In this document: piece by piece, positions 40,801-51,829 of the stretch
How the letters are laid out: the number at the start of each line of letters is the position of its first letter
How positions within the stretch are numbered: position 1 is the stretch's first letter
NCBI GenBank assembly: GCA_033675265.1
Contig: JAUJYZ010000177.1
Span: 124,001-188,000, forward strand
Length of the DNA stretch: 64,000 nucleotides
Reading direction: 5' to 3'
Origin: Actinostola sp. cb2023
Taxonomy: Eukaryota > Cnidaria > Anthozoa > Actiniaria > Actinostolidae
Position numbers and translations under genes: made by a program
Notes under the pieces: model-generated
The model's input: the letters and a program-made list of their open reading frames with translations, nothing else
Database searches by the model: none
What the model was told of the DNA's origin: nothing

Positions 40801-43800
40801 TAATAGTTTGCTCCTTTAAAGGTGGTATTGCTGGTGGTTTGGAGATCTGTTGTACATTCCCAACTGAATATGTAAAGACACAGATACAACTTGATGAAAA
40901 AGCAGCCCAACCCAAGTATAAAGGACCCATCGACTGTGTTTCCAAAACGGTGAAACACCATGGTGTTCGCGGATTATATAGAGGATTAAGCTCTTTACTG
41001 TATGGATCTATACCCAAAGCTTCAATTAGGTAAGGAATTTGATCCATAAATACAAGATTAGTTAGATTTAGTGATCACTTTATAGTACTTCAGCTAATGA
41101 TGTGCAACCTTGGGATATACTCCTAGCAATGACATAATGGATGTGCGGCAGTCTGAGATCCAGGTCTTGGTCAGTTGAAATCGTTTTTAAATATCTCAAT
41201 ATACAACAAAGTTGCCTCAGTTGTGTGTCAGGAATTCTCCATCTGGCATCAATAAAAGATGGAGTCATTTATCAATAAATTTGCAAAAGTCAGACAGTTC
41301 TTGAGGGGAAAAAAAAACTGAACAAGGGGATCCAGAACTGCCCGCAGTAACCCTACCATTTCTTAAAGACCAAGGGGATGAGAGTAGATTTGGTTGTGTA
41401 TATGACTCCAATGACTACAAATGACTACAATTTCACTCATTCACTATCAAGTAATTTCTTTAGATGTTAATATATAATAATTATTATTGCTTATAGTTGG
41501 GCAATATCTGGTGCCAATATGGACACAGGCAGACCATTGCTTGTTCTGGGGCTACTTTAAAATAATAAATAAAAGGATATTTGTGTCTTTTTTTATGGGT
41601 ATCCTGTGGTAGAGCGCTGTCAGTGCTTGTAATGTATTATGTTGGGCTCCCTGTGTGTGTCCCGTAAGATGCGCCTGTAGAAATGCAGTATCGACAAGGT
41701 GTCATATATATACATGTACTGCATCTGTGTGGGCGAGTCTTGCTGTATACACACAGGGAGCCCAACATACATTTTTATGCACAGGGAACCAACATCACGT
41801 ATTGTGCACACGCTCTACCACAGGAAACCCATCAAAAAAGATGCATAATTTTTTTATATTTTATTTAGTAGCCTCAGAAGCAATGGTTGGGCTGCCTGTG
41901 CCGATGGATTGTAATTTAAATCATTGATTTCTACTTGTTCAAAAGGTTTTCTATGTTTGAATTCCTTAAAAACAAAATGTCTGACGAAAATGGCAAGATG
42001 ACTCAGGTACAGATGCTTGGTGCTGGATTGGGTGCCGGTGTTTCTGAAGCTATATTAATTGTGTGTCCCATGGAGACAGTAAAAGTTAAATTCATTCATG
42101 ACCAAACTCAACCCAATCCTAAATTCAAAGGCTTCTTTAGTGGTGTAGCCACCATCCTTAAACAAGAAGGTATGAGTAAATCAAGACTATATAGATATGT
42201 ACATGTATTATCAAGTACTGTTTGCGCAAGGGTGAACTAATGTTCGCCATCATCATGTTGACGTGCGTGGCCATGCATGGATGCACATTCCTGTAATGAA
42301 CTGCAAGTGCATGTTTTGATTTATCTAGGTAATAGCTGATATTGAAGTTACACTCCAATGACTCTGAACAACGGTTTCAAGTCGAGGATATCGGGTCAGA
42401 ACAAAAACTTGACCCGATAGCCTCTACTTGAAACCTTTGTACAGAGTCATTGGAGTGCAACTTCGATATCAGCTATTGAGATAGCAGGATTCTACATTTG
42501 TATATCTATTAAGTATAATGAAAGGTGTTCACAAATTAGTACTTTATATAAAAACAATGCCTTACCACTAAACCTTGGCATTGTTATCATTGTTATTGCA
42601 ATTGATCCTATTTATACACTAAAAATCATGTACTGGTTTACAATCAATCACATTGAATTTTGACAATAAATTTGTGAGATTACAATTTAAAGAAATTATT
42701 GATGTCTTCTTTCAGGTTTCTTTGGGGTCTACAAAGGTCTGACAGCAACTATTATTAAACAAGGAACCAACCAAATGATGAGGTTTTTTGTCTACTCCAA
42801 CCTTAAAACCTGGCTACAAGATGGAGATGCAAAGAAAGATATTGGTTCTGTAAGGACCTTCATCATTGGTGGCATTGCCGGTGCTGCAAGTGTGTTTGGA
42901 AACACTCCAGTTGATGTTGTTAAAACAAGAATGCAGGTACTAATAACTGGTTTATAAAGCCGATAGAAATTAAGGGAAATACTTCCCTAACATTGGTTTG
43001 TAAAGTCATTGAGGGGCTTCCTGTAAACCTGCTAGCCCAGAAGCCCTTACCAGAGTTGGTGAATGCATGGTCCCAAGAAGTTGCTAACAGTCTCACTACC
43101 TCCAAAATCTTGGGTTTGAAATTGCAGTATTGGAATTTCCGGATTCTATCATTTCTCCCTCCTCTTATCAACTTCTTGTAGAGGTGCACCCACAATCTTC
43201 CTGAAGGTCATGCACACCCTAATGAGCTGAAAACTGCACGCTGAGTACATCTTAATCCAAACCAATCTAACTTGTGAGTTGTACATGGCATTCAGTGTCA
43301 TCACAATAATATTCATTCATTTTTGTAGGGCTTAGAGGCTAACAAGTATAAAAGCACGTTAGATTGTGTTATAAGAATAGCCAAGTATGAAAGTCCAAAA
43401 GCGTAAGTAATCAAACCTTTTTTTCAACATTGCAGTAAGTCATAAAGTGAAAAGTGCATACTCTTTTTAAAAAAAGAAGAATAAATGAACTCTGTTGCTA
43501 CAATATTCAAACAATGTTCTGTATGTTACTCTTTTGGAAGAGCTCCAGTATTGCTCCAGTATTCAAAATTAATGATATTTTGTGTATTCCTTTATTGGAA
43601 AAGCTCTTCAAAAACGAAATGCAGAGATACCTCTGTGCTACATGTATAATTTTCAAAAGATCTTCAACATGAATTACGTATTGGGAAGAGTATATTGATT
43701 GATTGTTTGATAAACTAACTTCTGACTGATTATATGATTGATTGTTTTACCAGGTTCTACAAAGGAACAGTCCCACGGCTTGGCAGAGTTTGTTTTGATG

Positions 43801-43868
43801 TTGCTTTTGTTTTCACAATTTATGAGCAAGTCATGAAATTGTTAGACTATACTTGGCCGACTGAATGA
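37892..43868 (+). CDS. SLC25A1: mitochondrial tricarboxylate (citrate) carrier, SLC25 family, complete, 6 exons
   Basis: Inner-membrane carrier exchanging mitochondrial citrate for cytosolic malate or other tricarboxylates, supplying cytosolic acetyl-CoA. Exons: 37892-38024, 40822-41029, 41946-42169, 42716-42936, 43329-43402, 43754-43868. The sum is 975 bases, giving 324 aa (human 311). The three carrier signatures Px[DE]xx[KR] are intact: PTEYVK (58-63), PMETVK (155-160) and PVDVVK (253-258). Other family blocks are [20 protein letters not shown] and KVKFIHDQT, and the last exon has [16 protein letters not shown]. About 37 residues precede HPGKAIL, a Ser/Arg-containing N-terminus without obvious homology. 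The start is the ATG at 37892; an in-frame extension upstream lacks an ATG. The 2.8 kb first intron is filled with repeats. AATAAA at 44718 is a candidate polyadenylation signal. Convergent with PSMC3IP. Confidence 0.95.
38025..39130. other. first part of SLC25A1 intron 1
   Basis: No gene seen. A short GTCA run lies at 38243-38265, and a piece of the GAGCGAAAACAGCGACTT repeat at 38644. Confidence 0.5.
39180..39410. mobile_element. GACTGGGACC-family repeat, copy 2 (inverted)
   Basis: GTTATATACCAACTATCAAA through ACCGGAAGTCC is the inverted match of 18925-19080. GGTCGAGGGACCACAAAAC through GGTCCCAGTCAAT matches 18770-18815. Confidence 0.8.
39697..40028. mobile_element. AAAAAAGTCC-family foldback, copy 2
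   Basis: CCAGGGGGGGTACTCAGTGA at the left, TACCCTCCCCTGGGA at the right, with AAAAAGTCC blocks inside. Same orientation as copy 1. In SLC25A1 intron 1. Confidence 0.9.
40165..40630. mobile_element. foldback with GCCTGATTTTC..GGTCCGTGGTCC ends
   Basis: TAGCCTGATTTTCCGATGGT and GGTCCGTGGTCC at 40170-40195 are mirrored at 40583-40612. About 65-bp arms. In SLC25A1 intron 1. Confidence 0.85.
41597..41900. mobile_element. GGGCTTCCTGTGG-family foldback, larger member
   Basis: Nested motif pairs: GGGTATCCTGTGG (41597) with CCACAGGAAACCC (about 41818), GGGCTCCCTGTG (41644) with CACAGGGAGCCC (about 41752), and a trailing GGGCTGCCTGTG (41889) after AGCCTCAGAAGC. It shares this plan with 8247-8432. In SLC25A1 intron 2. 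Confidence 0.85.
42337..42476. repeat. 140-bp hairpin in SLC25A1 intron 3
   Basis: AGCTGATATTGAAGTTACAC to TATCGGGTCA is mirrored at TGACCCGATA to GATATCAGCT, with about a 10-base loop. Confidence 0.93.
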
Positions 43869-44010
43869 TCTCACATACAAGCACTTAATTCTAGGAAAAT
43901 CATCCCACAAGAAATTATATAATATTCTTGGACCACCATCACAAGAATGTTAATTCATACAGTGATCATTAATATAGACTTCTCTGAAAAATACTCAGTA
44001 GAAAGACAGT
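43869..44010. other. SLC25A1 3' flank
   Basis: Presumed 3'UTR. No structure noted before the MITE at 44011. Confidence 0.5.
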
Positions 44011-44272
44011 ATGGCCCGGTCTCACTTAGGCAAAGTTTGCTAAATTTGTCACCTTTAATAGCCACTAATCCTAGTGCAACCCTAACTTTGCTGATCTTTG
44101 CGAAAGAGCAGCACTTCAAAGAAGTCGTATGGGTAGAGCAGACTAATTTTGGCAAATTTTAGGTGATGACATCTTTCACTAGTGTGACCAAAAAGACAAC
44201 TAATTTTCCATCACCTTTGCACTCATTTTGGTAGCATGACTCTGCCCAAGTGCGACCTGGGCCTATCTATGA
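44011..44272. mobile_element. MITE with GGCCCGGTCTCACTTAGGCA ends
   Basis: The left end and the complement of GCCCAAGTGCGACCTGGGCC agree at most positions. TAT borders both ends. The interior has TTTGCTAAATTTGTCACC and a partial complement. Lies in the SLC25A1 3' flank. Confidence 0.7.
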
Positions 44273-44717
44273 AATATTAACATAAGTTGAACTCATCTGT
44301 AGTTAGAAATCAAGGGTACTATCATCCAAGGGGAAGGAATTGCTAAGATAGAATAATATTAGAATGCATTTGATTTAGTTTACCGCTACTATCATTCGTG
44401 TACAGTCATGATTAATCATTCCCACAAATCCAGGGCAGAAATGAACAAGGACCTATCCCTAGGTTTGCAAGGATAAGACAGTGCAGATTTATTTTTTTTA
44501 CAAGAATTTTTAATTAATTTAGAAACATGGCAATTATTTTATTATAATAATTTTATTATTGTATTCTTAAACACGAATCATACAATAGAACTTCTTTATT
44601 TAGTCGTCGTACTAGAGGGGCAACAAAAATGTTGGGCAAGAAAGACCATGGAGAAATTTAATAGCCTTCAGAATGCATTTGTAAGGAATTTATTTAGAAA
44701 AAAGGAAGTTTTATTCT

Positions 44718-44723
44718 AATAAA
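44718..44723 (+). terminator. candidate SLC25A1 polyadenylation signal
   Basis: AATAAA in TTCTAATAAAAG, about 850 bases after the stop. Unconfirmed. Confidence 0.35.
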
Positions 44724-44857
44724 AGTTTGTTGAAAATCATTTTAAATTTTACGTTGAATGTTCCTTTGAATGCCAAAGTACAAGGTATAGCTGCACATAA
44801 TCATGTGGCACCAAAGCATTTCACATATTTCATATGTATGTATGTAGCTGACATGAG

Positions 44858-45114
44858 TATACAGTCATTCTCAAAAAGGTTGTCCAGATGAAAAGACTAC
44901 AACACTACAATAAAGTCACGTGATTCATAATGCATTCAATTTCCTCGTGGGAATTTCAATTTGAGATGCAAAAGTACATGGCATTGTGAGAAATGAATGT
45001 AATGGTGCTGGTATCAACTCGCAGTTCCGCGCGCAGAAATTGAAAACATAATGAATCACGTGACTTTATTGTAGTCTTTTCATCTGAACAACCTTTTTGA
45101 GAATGACTGTATAT
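44858..45114. mobile_element. foldback element between SLC25A1 and PSMC3IP
   Basis: CAGTCATTCTCAAAAAGGTT to AAAGTCACGTGATTCAT is mirrored at 45047-45110. Arms about 80 bp. Confidence 0.9.
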
Positions 45115-45863
45115 ACAGCTGCTTTGAACAATAAACGTTTCTTGGTAAAAGCACTCTAGTCTACACAACAAGACCAAAAGGAAGCATGGAAAATGCTTTC
45201 AAAAAAGAGCTGCATATTGTTTTTGTTGTTGTAGTAACTTCTGCTTAGACTTTAGGGTTCTCAGGAGAAGCCAACAACAAGAGGAATCCCATATACACTT
45301 AGCTGCCTATTACCTGGCTATAAAACTGACCTTTGTGTGGCATCTTCTACAAACATGTCATTGTAAGTACTTCTGTTCAAAACATTTGGATAGCTGTTTG
45401 CAATGAAGCCCATGCATGGTTCCTTTCAGTCTTATTGCACAGGCTCGAGCTCTTTCCAGTAACAATGTTTAAATTTGGAATAGTTAAATACATTAATATA
45501 ATAGGTGGATTTGGCACCTAGAAAAAACTGTACTGTCTTGCAACATTTTAATTCTCCTTTCCAGTGAACTATTTTTCAGCACTTAATACATTGTACATGC
45601 ATCATTGTTTAATGAGCTTAAAATTAAGACTTAGTTTTTCTTGTTATATTCTTTTATATAAGTCTGCACCTCGTACATGTACTAAAAATCTTGAAATAAT
45701 TCTAGGTTTCTTGGTTGTTCTTCTATAAGTGGATTAAAGATGCAAGCATCCTAATATCAAAGTACAAATGTTCTTAGACTTCTTTTAAATTACTTGGCCA
45801 ATAGGTTATCTTTAAATACAAAGATAAAACCTTCCGGCATACAGGTGCAGTTGTGTATGTACA
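45115..45863. other. convergent spacer, PSMC3IP 3' side
   Basis: No gene or clear repeat recognised. Contains the presumed PSMC3IP 3'UTR. Confidence 0.4.
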
Positions 45864-48800
45864 CTATTTCTTTGGTAGGACAGCATTATATTCCTCGTCC
45901 GTTTCCAGGCCAATATCTTCCTGAAAGTCGAGAATCATTTTTCATTTCTTATCTTTAAGCAGATTAGTTTGATGAGGTCTTGTACTTACTATTAGTTGCT
46001 TTTTTGATTTTGGGTAGCCCTCAAGTATAGAGTTTGTAATGTCTGTACACTGTTAATAGAATATACATACTACCATTAATGTGTATTATGGTACATTACC
46101 CTCACTGGTAATAAAAATATAGTACTGGCCATGGGTAATAATTATTTTTTGAGATCAACAATTTAATTATTTTTTCTTACCAATCTTTTTCTTTTCCTCC
46201 ACAAGTCTACTGCAGCCTTGTGTTTTTGGTAGATCTAAAAAAGTATTTAAAATAACTTAATTATTGTTTTGTTACATGTATAAAATGATCCATGGACAAA
46301 CAGCCAGCTTAAACTCATATTACTAATAATGCAGCCATAATGTAACATCATACACCCTACATCAACAATATGAGAAATTTAGAGACATACATGTACGTCA
46401 TGTGCACATTTTAAGTTCACATTGATATGAGGCTCTTGTCATTTTATTTACGAACACGTCAGACCCTGCCTGGAAAGTCTTGCAAAGCCTGGATTGTCCT
46501 GGCTCCCCGTCAGCTACCAATGTACTTACTTTATCTTTGACTTCTGGAGTAACGTGGTTGTCAACTGTGTGAAAAATCAACATACATTTCAACATGAGAA
46601 ATAATTGAATAACAGACATGTAGACTTTATGGTTTGTTTTCATCAGACTACAACAGTGTTACATAAGTCCCATGCACAGCCAATTTTATTCTCGTCATGT
46701 ATAAAACCATTCTTGACGTACAATATACATTAAACATGATTAAAGAATGCAATTCTCATGAGATTTTGAAACAACCAGTCCAAAGCTTTTAACAGGGTAG
46801 CAAAGGGGTTACACGTGATGCGTGATTTGGCCTAAAAATGGCAAGTGAATCGTGAAAAACACTTTATAAACAAAAGATAAAACCGTGATCCGTGAATTTG
46901 CAAAAACAACGTGCGTGAAATGGCTTAAATGATTCTTTTGAGTTGTGAATTTACGAAAAAATGGCATGTGAAGCATGATCACAACCCCCCCTCTAGCTTT
47001 GCTACCCTGTTTTAATATAAAAGTAGCAAATTTCAAGACTTGTTTCTTAGAACAGGCAGCTACGTTCTTCTTGACAGACAGCAGATTCCATCCATTGCTG
47101 GCTTCTATGGAGTAACCTCTCAGTGCATTCTGTGACAAGACTAAAACCAGCTGCGAATGAAACAATTACCCCGTTCACACCAAGGCTTAAACATGGTTTA
47201 AGGTGGTTTTATAACTAAACAGGGTTAGAAAATTATCTACAAACAGCACGCAACATTTGGCACAAAACTGCTGGTAAACTGTCCTTTATGTTGCACAGTA
47301 AAAATTCCAGGTAGTTTGATTCTTGTGAAATTAAATGCCCTCGAATTAGAGAAGCGAGAATGAACCTAGTTTAACTAAACAAGGTTTGGTGTGAATGGGG
47401 TATATGTTGATCCTTGACATGAAGGACTCTAATCAATACACTCACCACTTTGCATTTTAGCAAGCCTCTTTTCGTATGCCTCGCACTGCATGAAAGAACC
47501 ACATTGAATCAAGGCAAAAGTTTAGAATTATGTAACTTTCTGGACAAACTGCACAAATTCACTGACACAGTAAGAAAACTGGAATGTTTTTGTCCATCTT
47601 TCACTTCCCAACAGCACAAAGTTATTGCCTAATGAATTTATTTATATTTACTTTTGCAATGTAAAGTGTTATTTTGCTGACCATGCCAGCAGGCATCAAA
47701 TGTAATGTACAGTACCTTGGAGTTCAGTTCTTTTAATTTTTGTGTAGCTTCCTCAGTTGTTAAGCTGTTGTTGAGCTTTTTCAGTTCTGAAAACAAAATA
47801 CAGTATATACTGACACTGTATTTTCACAACTTTTGTGATTATTTGCTTCCAGTGAAGTAGGGTTTGTGAGGTGCTAATTTTATGCTGTAATTTTTGTATT
47901 TATCTGAGTGTTAAGTAGGCATTACATGTATGTACAAATGATGGGAAAGTTGTGAACACATTCCAAGATACAGTTTAACTTTATAAGCCTCAGAATCGGA
48001 GACTATTTTGAAATGCTGAGATTACGAGACTTGCCAAGATGCATTAATTATCAAATAATATGGCATCTAGAGAGCGTGCAGCCCATGGGGAAATACTGTA
48101 GTCCATAGCAATTTTAGCCAATGAGCGTGTGTATTTCGAACAGCGCGCGTGCGATCAGACGAGGCCAGTGGGAAGTTGATGAGAGCATGCAGCCCATGGG
48201 GATATAGTTCATAGAACTCTAGCCAATCAGAGTGTGCGTTATATCATTGCTATATTATTATTATTACTATTTCTCAAGGACCTTTCTACATTAATCCTAT
48301 TTAAACACTCTTAGCCTGATTGTCAAACTCTTCAGTGTTGTATACATGTACACTGTTTCCCTCGAACACAGTTTTCTCTACTTCTGTGAGAATCATTACC
48401 AGATTCATTGGACTTGTAAGTCTCTTGTAGTGTCTTGTGTTTTGTTTGAAGCTCCATCATTTGTGCATCCAAACTTTTAACCTTCTCTTCATCATAGTCA
48501 CCAAATTGATCCTAGAAGTAGAGTTTAATACATATTACATGTTTACAAGCAGAAGAGTTCATCAGTGAAAACTGTTAAATGTACCCTCGTGAAATAAAGT
48601 TTATTATTATTATTATTAGTGTTTTATCAAGTGTTAAGCCATGAGACATAGCTTCAATATACTTCAGCATGGAAAACCTCAGCTGATGCAACTTCTTATG
48701 CAATGGTTTTGAGTTGTATACCATGGAAAACCCCATGTGTCACTTGTATATTCTAAGGCGAGTGACTGTAGTCTGATATAGAAAACACAACTGACAAGTG

Positions 48801-51590
48801 AGGTGCGTATGCCACAGTAGACAACTCAAAACCATTGCATAACGTATTATAAATCCTACATCATAGAAACTATCAGAACAAGCACAATGGTATGGTATCA
48901 TGAGAAGGAAGAGTAGAATATGCCACAGAATATGAAACAGCAATTCTGCTCTCTGATTGGCTGTGTTTTTCATGATGTGGGATAATTAACATTATTGTAC
49001 CTGCAAAGGAGCATACACCTTCTGCTTGCCATATACTTTTTCATGTAATTTTCCTTCACTTGCAAGACTTTCTAGACTTCTCTGCACTGCCTTATGAAAA
49101 CAAAGATATGCATATTTTATTAGTAAAAACCCTTCTGACGAAGGAGTAACGTCCGAAATGTCAGTAAATTAAGTGCCTTTTTTTACACGGAGTCTAAGTT
49201 TCATTCTACACACGTGTTGGTTATTACACTGATACAGTCTCTACCAGTTTAACCGTTTTTGCGCCTTGGGGGTTAATACAAAAGAAAATGGTGTTGCATC
49301 AGAAAGCTCCCATTTTCTTTTGTATTACCCCCAGGGGGGGTACTCAGGGGTATCAGTGACGGGGAGGTGCGAAGGCTTTTTTGGGGTTTGAAATTCGCGG
49401 CTTGGGACTTTTTTTGGGTTTCATTTTTCTGGTGGACTTTTTTTGATATAAAGATTTTGTCAAGGACTTTTTGGGGGGCTGATAAAAATGATATCCTACC
49501 GTTCTCGATTTTATGCGGAGAAAATTTGGACTTTTTTGGGGTTACGATTTTGGGCCGTTGGACTTTTTGGGGGGTCTTGTTTTTGCGTAATGGACTTTTT
49601 TTGGGTTAAAATGTTCGTCCTCATTCGCACCTCCCCGTCACTGATACCCCTGAGTACCCCCCCTGGGGTATTACCCCCAAGGCGCAAAGCATTATGTGCT
49701 ATGAGAAAGTAACGAATCCAAGTATTTGCTATCTAATCATTTTCATTGCAGATACTACTCACTGTCTTTCCATATTCTTTGTGCAAATTAGTGAATATGT
49801 CAACTGTAAAAGAACATAATTATGAGCTTTCAGCTTTGCACTTATTATCAGCTTCCCCTGATGTTGACCTCAGGGTTGGCCTAGAGTATTTTATTGTGGA
49901 TTGAGTGAGAGATTGAGAGAGAAAATTCAGAAGACTGTACATATATCAATGTATGGCATGAGTGGGGTGGGGCTAAGGATCAGGTATAAAAATTATTGGA
50001 AAATTTTGGCATCTATGGCATCCATGCCAGACCAGACCAGATTGGCGGTCCTTTTAGGGTTGAAAATATTTCCTGTGTGTACCTTTTAGGGTTCCGACAC
50101 AAAAGTCAGTTACGTATTTTCTTCATTGAACAAACACAAAAGAACAGAAGAAAGATGTTGTCCAGTCACTGATTAAACGATATCAGCACAATCACTTTTT
50201 CACCATATATATGGTCATACCTTTTAGGGGTCGAAATGAACATGGCTTCAACAGCTCTTTTAATTTATGTATACCTTTTAGGGGTCATTTTCAAAACCGA
50301 CTGCCGAACACCCCTACCACTTGGACAAAGGGAGTAGCCCTCCCCCCCCCCCCCCCCCCCCCCCCCAGGGGCGGATACAGGGGGGGTGGATTGGGTGGCT
50401 AGCCACCCCCTCTAGAGGTTTAACTGATAGAAAATATGAATTAGAAGTACAGTGGAACCCGGCCTAACGGACACCCGGTTAATACGGACACCTGGTTATT
50501 ACGGACATTATTCTGTCCCGGCTGAATCGAAACTCAAACAAATGCCTATAAAATATACCTGTTTATTACGGACACCCGGTTAATACGGACACTGCGTCTC
50601 GTCCCGATGGTGTCCGTATTAACCGGGTTCCACTGTATTGTAAGTGTTCTAACACTCCCTTTCATGTTTCGCGTTATTACATGGTTTAGGAGAAACCGGT
50701 TGTAAACCAGCCTTGGTCAGAGCAGAGCACGATTCATAGCACGTTCTTGCGGACTTTCGTGAATTAAAGGATTGTCCGAATCAATTCAGCCATCGAAATT
50801 CTCAAGTGTTAGTCAGCATTGGTTTGCTGAGACAGTGTAGGAATTAATGCTATTTCCAGCGTTCTCCAAGAGTTATTTTGTGATTTACGCATGTGTAAAT
50901 CACAAATAACTCTTGGAGAACGCTGGAAATAGCATTTCCGAGCCTCTAGATTTCAGAATTTTCTGGGGGAGCATGCCTCATGGCGCTCGCTATGCGTCTC
51001 CCCCACCGCTTGGCCATTGCTACGGCCCTGGTTCACTTTTGTGGACCAGCAAAAAAAAGGTCTAGCTTCGCTCCTGGCATCAATAAACACCGGGCCTGGA
51101 CAATTATAATCAGTCAACTCTCTGAGGGAGAATATATACCTTGAAAGAGCTTTATGATTATCCACCCCCGTTTGTAAAATCCTGGATCCGCCACTGCCCC
51201 CCCCCCCCCCCTTCCCTCCCCGCATTGGGTCAGGGGCAGGTCAGGGGGAAGCCAATGATATGTAATTTATTGTAATTTGCCTAAAACAGTAAACTGAAAA
51301 TGTGCTGAGAATTTGGATGAAGATTTTCCTCACCTGCACTATAAGGTCTGTTGTTTTTGGTAAGGTAAGATAGAATTGCTTCCTCAGCTTAGAAAGAAAG
51401 ATACTAAAAGTCAGTTTACATCAAAACAAATAAGCTTACTAGCACGAAATCAACTAGACACTCTTAAGTCTCTAGTCTAGTAAGATTACTAGTCGACTAG
51501 AGAACGAAGTACACCCATTTCACCCGAAAAACTCGACCTAGCGATTTCCTTTTCGCTCAACGTACCTTCAGAATCCTTCTTCTTGCTCAT
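45864..51590 (-). CDS. PSMC3IP: homologous-pairing protein 2 (HOP2/TBPIP), complete, 11 exons
   Basis: HOP2 partners with MND1 and stimulates DMC1/RAD51 strand invasion in meiosis. Exons on minus: 51590-51566, 51387-51334, 49803-49763, 49090-49001, 48511-48400, 47786-47716, 47485-47446, 46564-46530, 46234-46181, 46049-45990, 45920-45864. The sum is 639 bases, giving 212 aa (human 217). An N-terminal winged-helix domain (about residues 8-70) contains AILSYLTKNNRPYSA and EKVYGKQKVYAPL. It is followed by DQFGDYDEEKV, then a Leu/Lys/Glu-rich coiled coil, and NHVTPE, ILEGYPKSKKQL and GLETDEEYN near the end, all matching the family order. The acceptor of exon 10 is taken at 46049, which keeps the frame (CTDITNSILEGY). 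The start lies about 240 bp from that of RPL37A, suggesting a shared divergent promoter. Introns carry foldback and AAAAAAGTCC-type elements. Confidence 0.95.
46793..47014. mobile_element. AACAGRGTAGCAAAGGGG-family element, copy 2
   Basis: AACAGGGTAGCAAAGGGGTT at the left, TAGCTTTGCTACCCTGTT at the right, with many GTGAATCGTGAAA-like short repeats inside. In PSMC3IP intron 7. Confidence 0.8.
48697..48842. repeat. hairpin-ended repeat in PSMC3IP intron 4
   Basis: ATGCAATGGTTTTGAGTTGT and its complement ACAACTCAAAACCATTGCAT bound 145 bp. Confidence 0.85.
49325..49675. mobile_element. AAAAAAGTCC-family foldback, copy 3 (opposite orientation)
   Basis: Ends TACCCCCAGGGGGGGTACTC and GAGTACCCCCCCTGGGGTA. 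Interior GGACTTTTTTTGG blocks are the reverse complement of copies 1 and 2. Surrounded by an outer GCGCCTTGGGGGTTAATAC / TATTACCCCCAAGGCGC pair, suggesting insertion into another hairpin. PSMC3IP intron 3. Confidence 0.92.
50450..50635. mobile_element. pogo/Tigger-like MITE nested in the hAT-like element
   Basis: TA CAGTGGAACCCGG at the left (TA 50448) and CCGGGTTCCACTG TA at the right. Inner repeats of TTAATACGGACACC. TA duplication and CAGTGGAACC ends are typical of pogo-type elements. Confidence 0.85.
50847..50936. repeat. 90-bp near-perfect hairpin
   Basis: ATGCTATTTCCAGCGTTCTC is mirrored at GAGAACGCTGGAAATAGCAT. Stem about 42 bp with a minimal loop at TACGCATG. Confidence 0.95.
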
Positions 51591-51829
51591 TATCACATCA
51601 GTAGAGCTAAAATTTTGACAAAAACTTCCAAATAGAAGTGTTTTTCATTCATACAATGCTTTTTGGTTCAAAAATCAAAACAAAATTCGCGGGAACTGAG
51701 AACACCACTCATGTTATTGTCACCAAATATGGTAACCGCTGATTGATCGCAGGCCTAGAAATTTGACAAAGGTTCCCGGATCTTTCCTCTCGGTCTCTCT
51801 CTGTGGCCATTTTGTTAGAAGGCTCAGTC
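51591..51829. promoter_or_regulatory. divergent promoter of PSMC3IP and RPL37A
   Basis: 239 bp separate the two ATGs. The RPL37A side has a pyrimidine tract at 51779-51801 (TCTTTCCTCTCGGTCTCTCT) suitable for a 5'TOP start, followed by TGTGGCCATTTTG. Confidence 0.65.

Larger units (their letters stand above)
50366..51196. mobile_element. hAT-like element (CAGKGGCGGATCCAGG ends) in a poly-C tract
   Basis: CAGGGGCGGATACAGG at 50366 and CCTGGATCCGCCACTG at 51196. Both flanks are C runs, so an 8-bp duplication could be CCCCCCCC. The same end appears alone at 63353. Holds a nested pogo-like element and a separate hairpin. No transposase seen. PSMC3IP intron 2. Confidence 0.8.
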
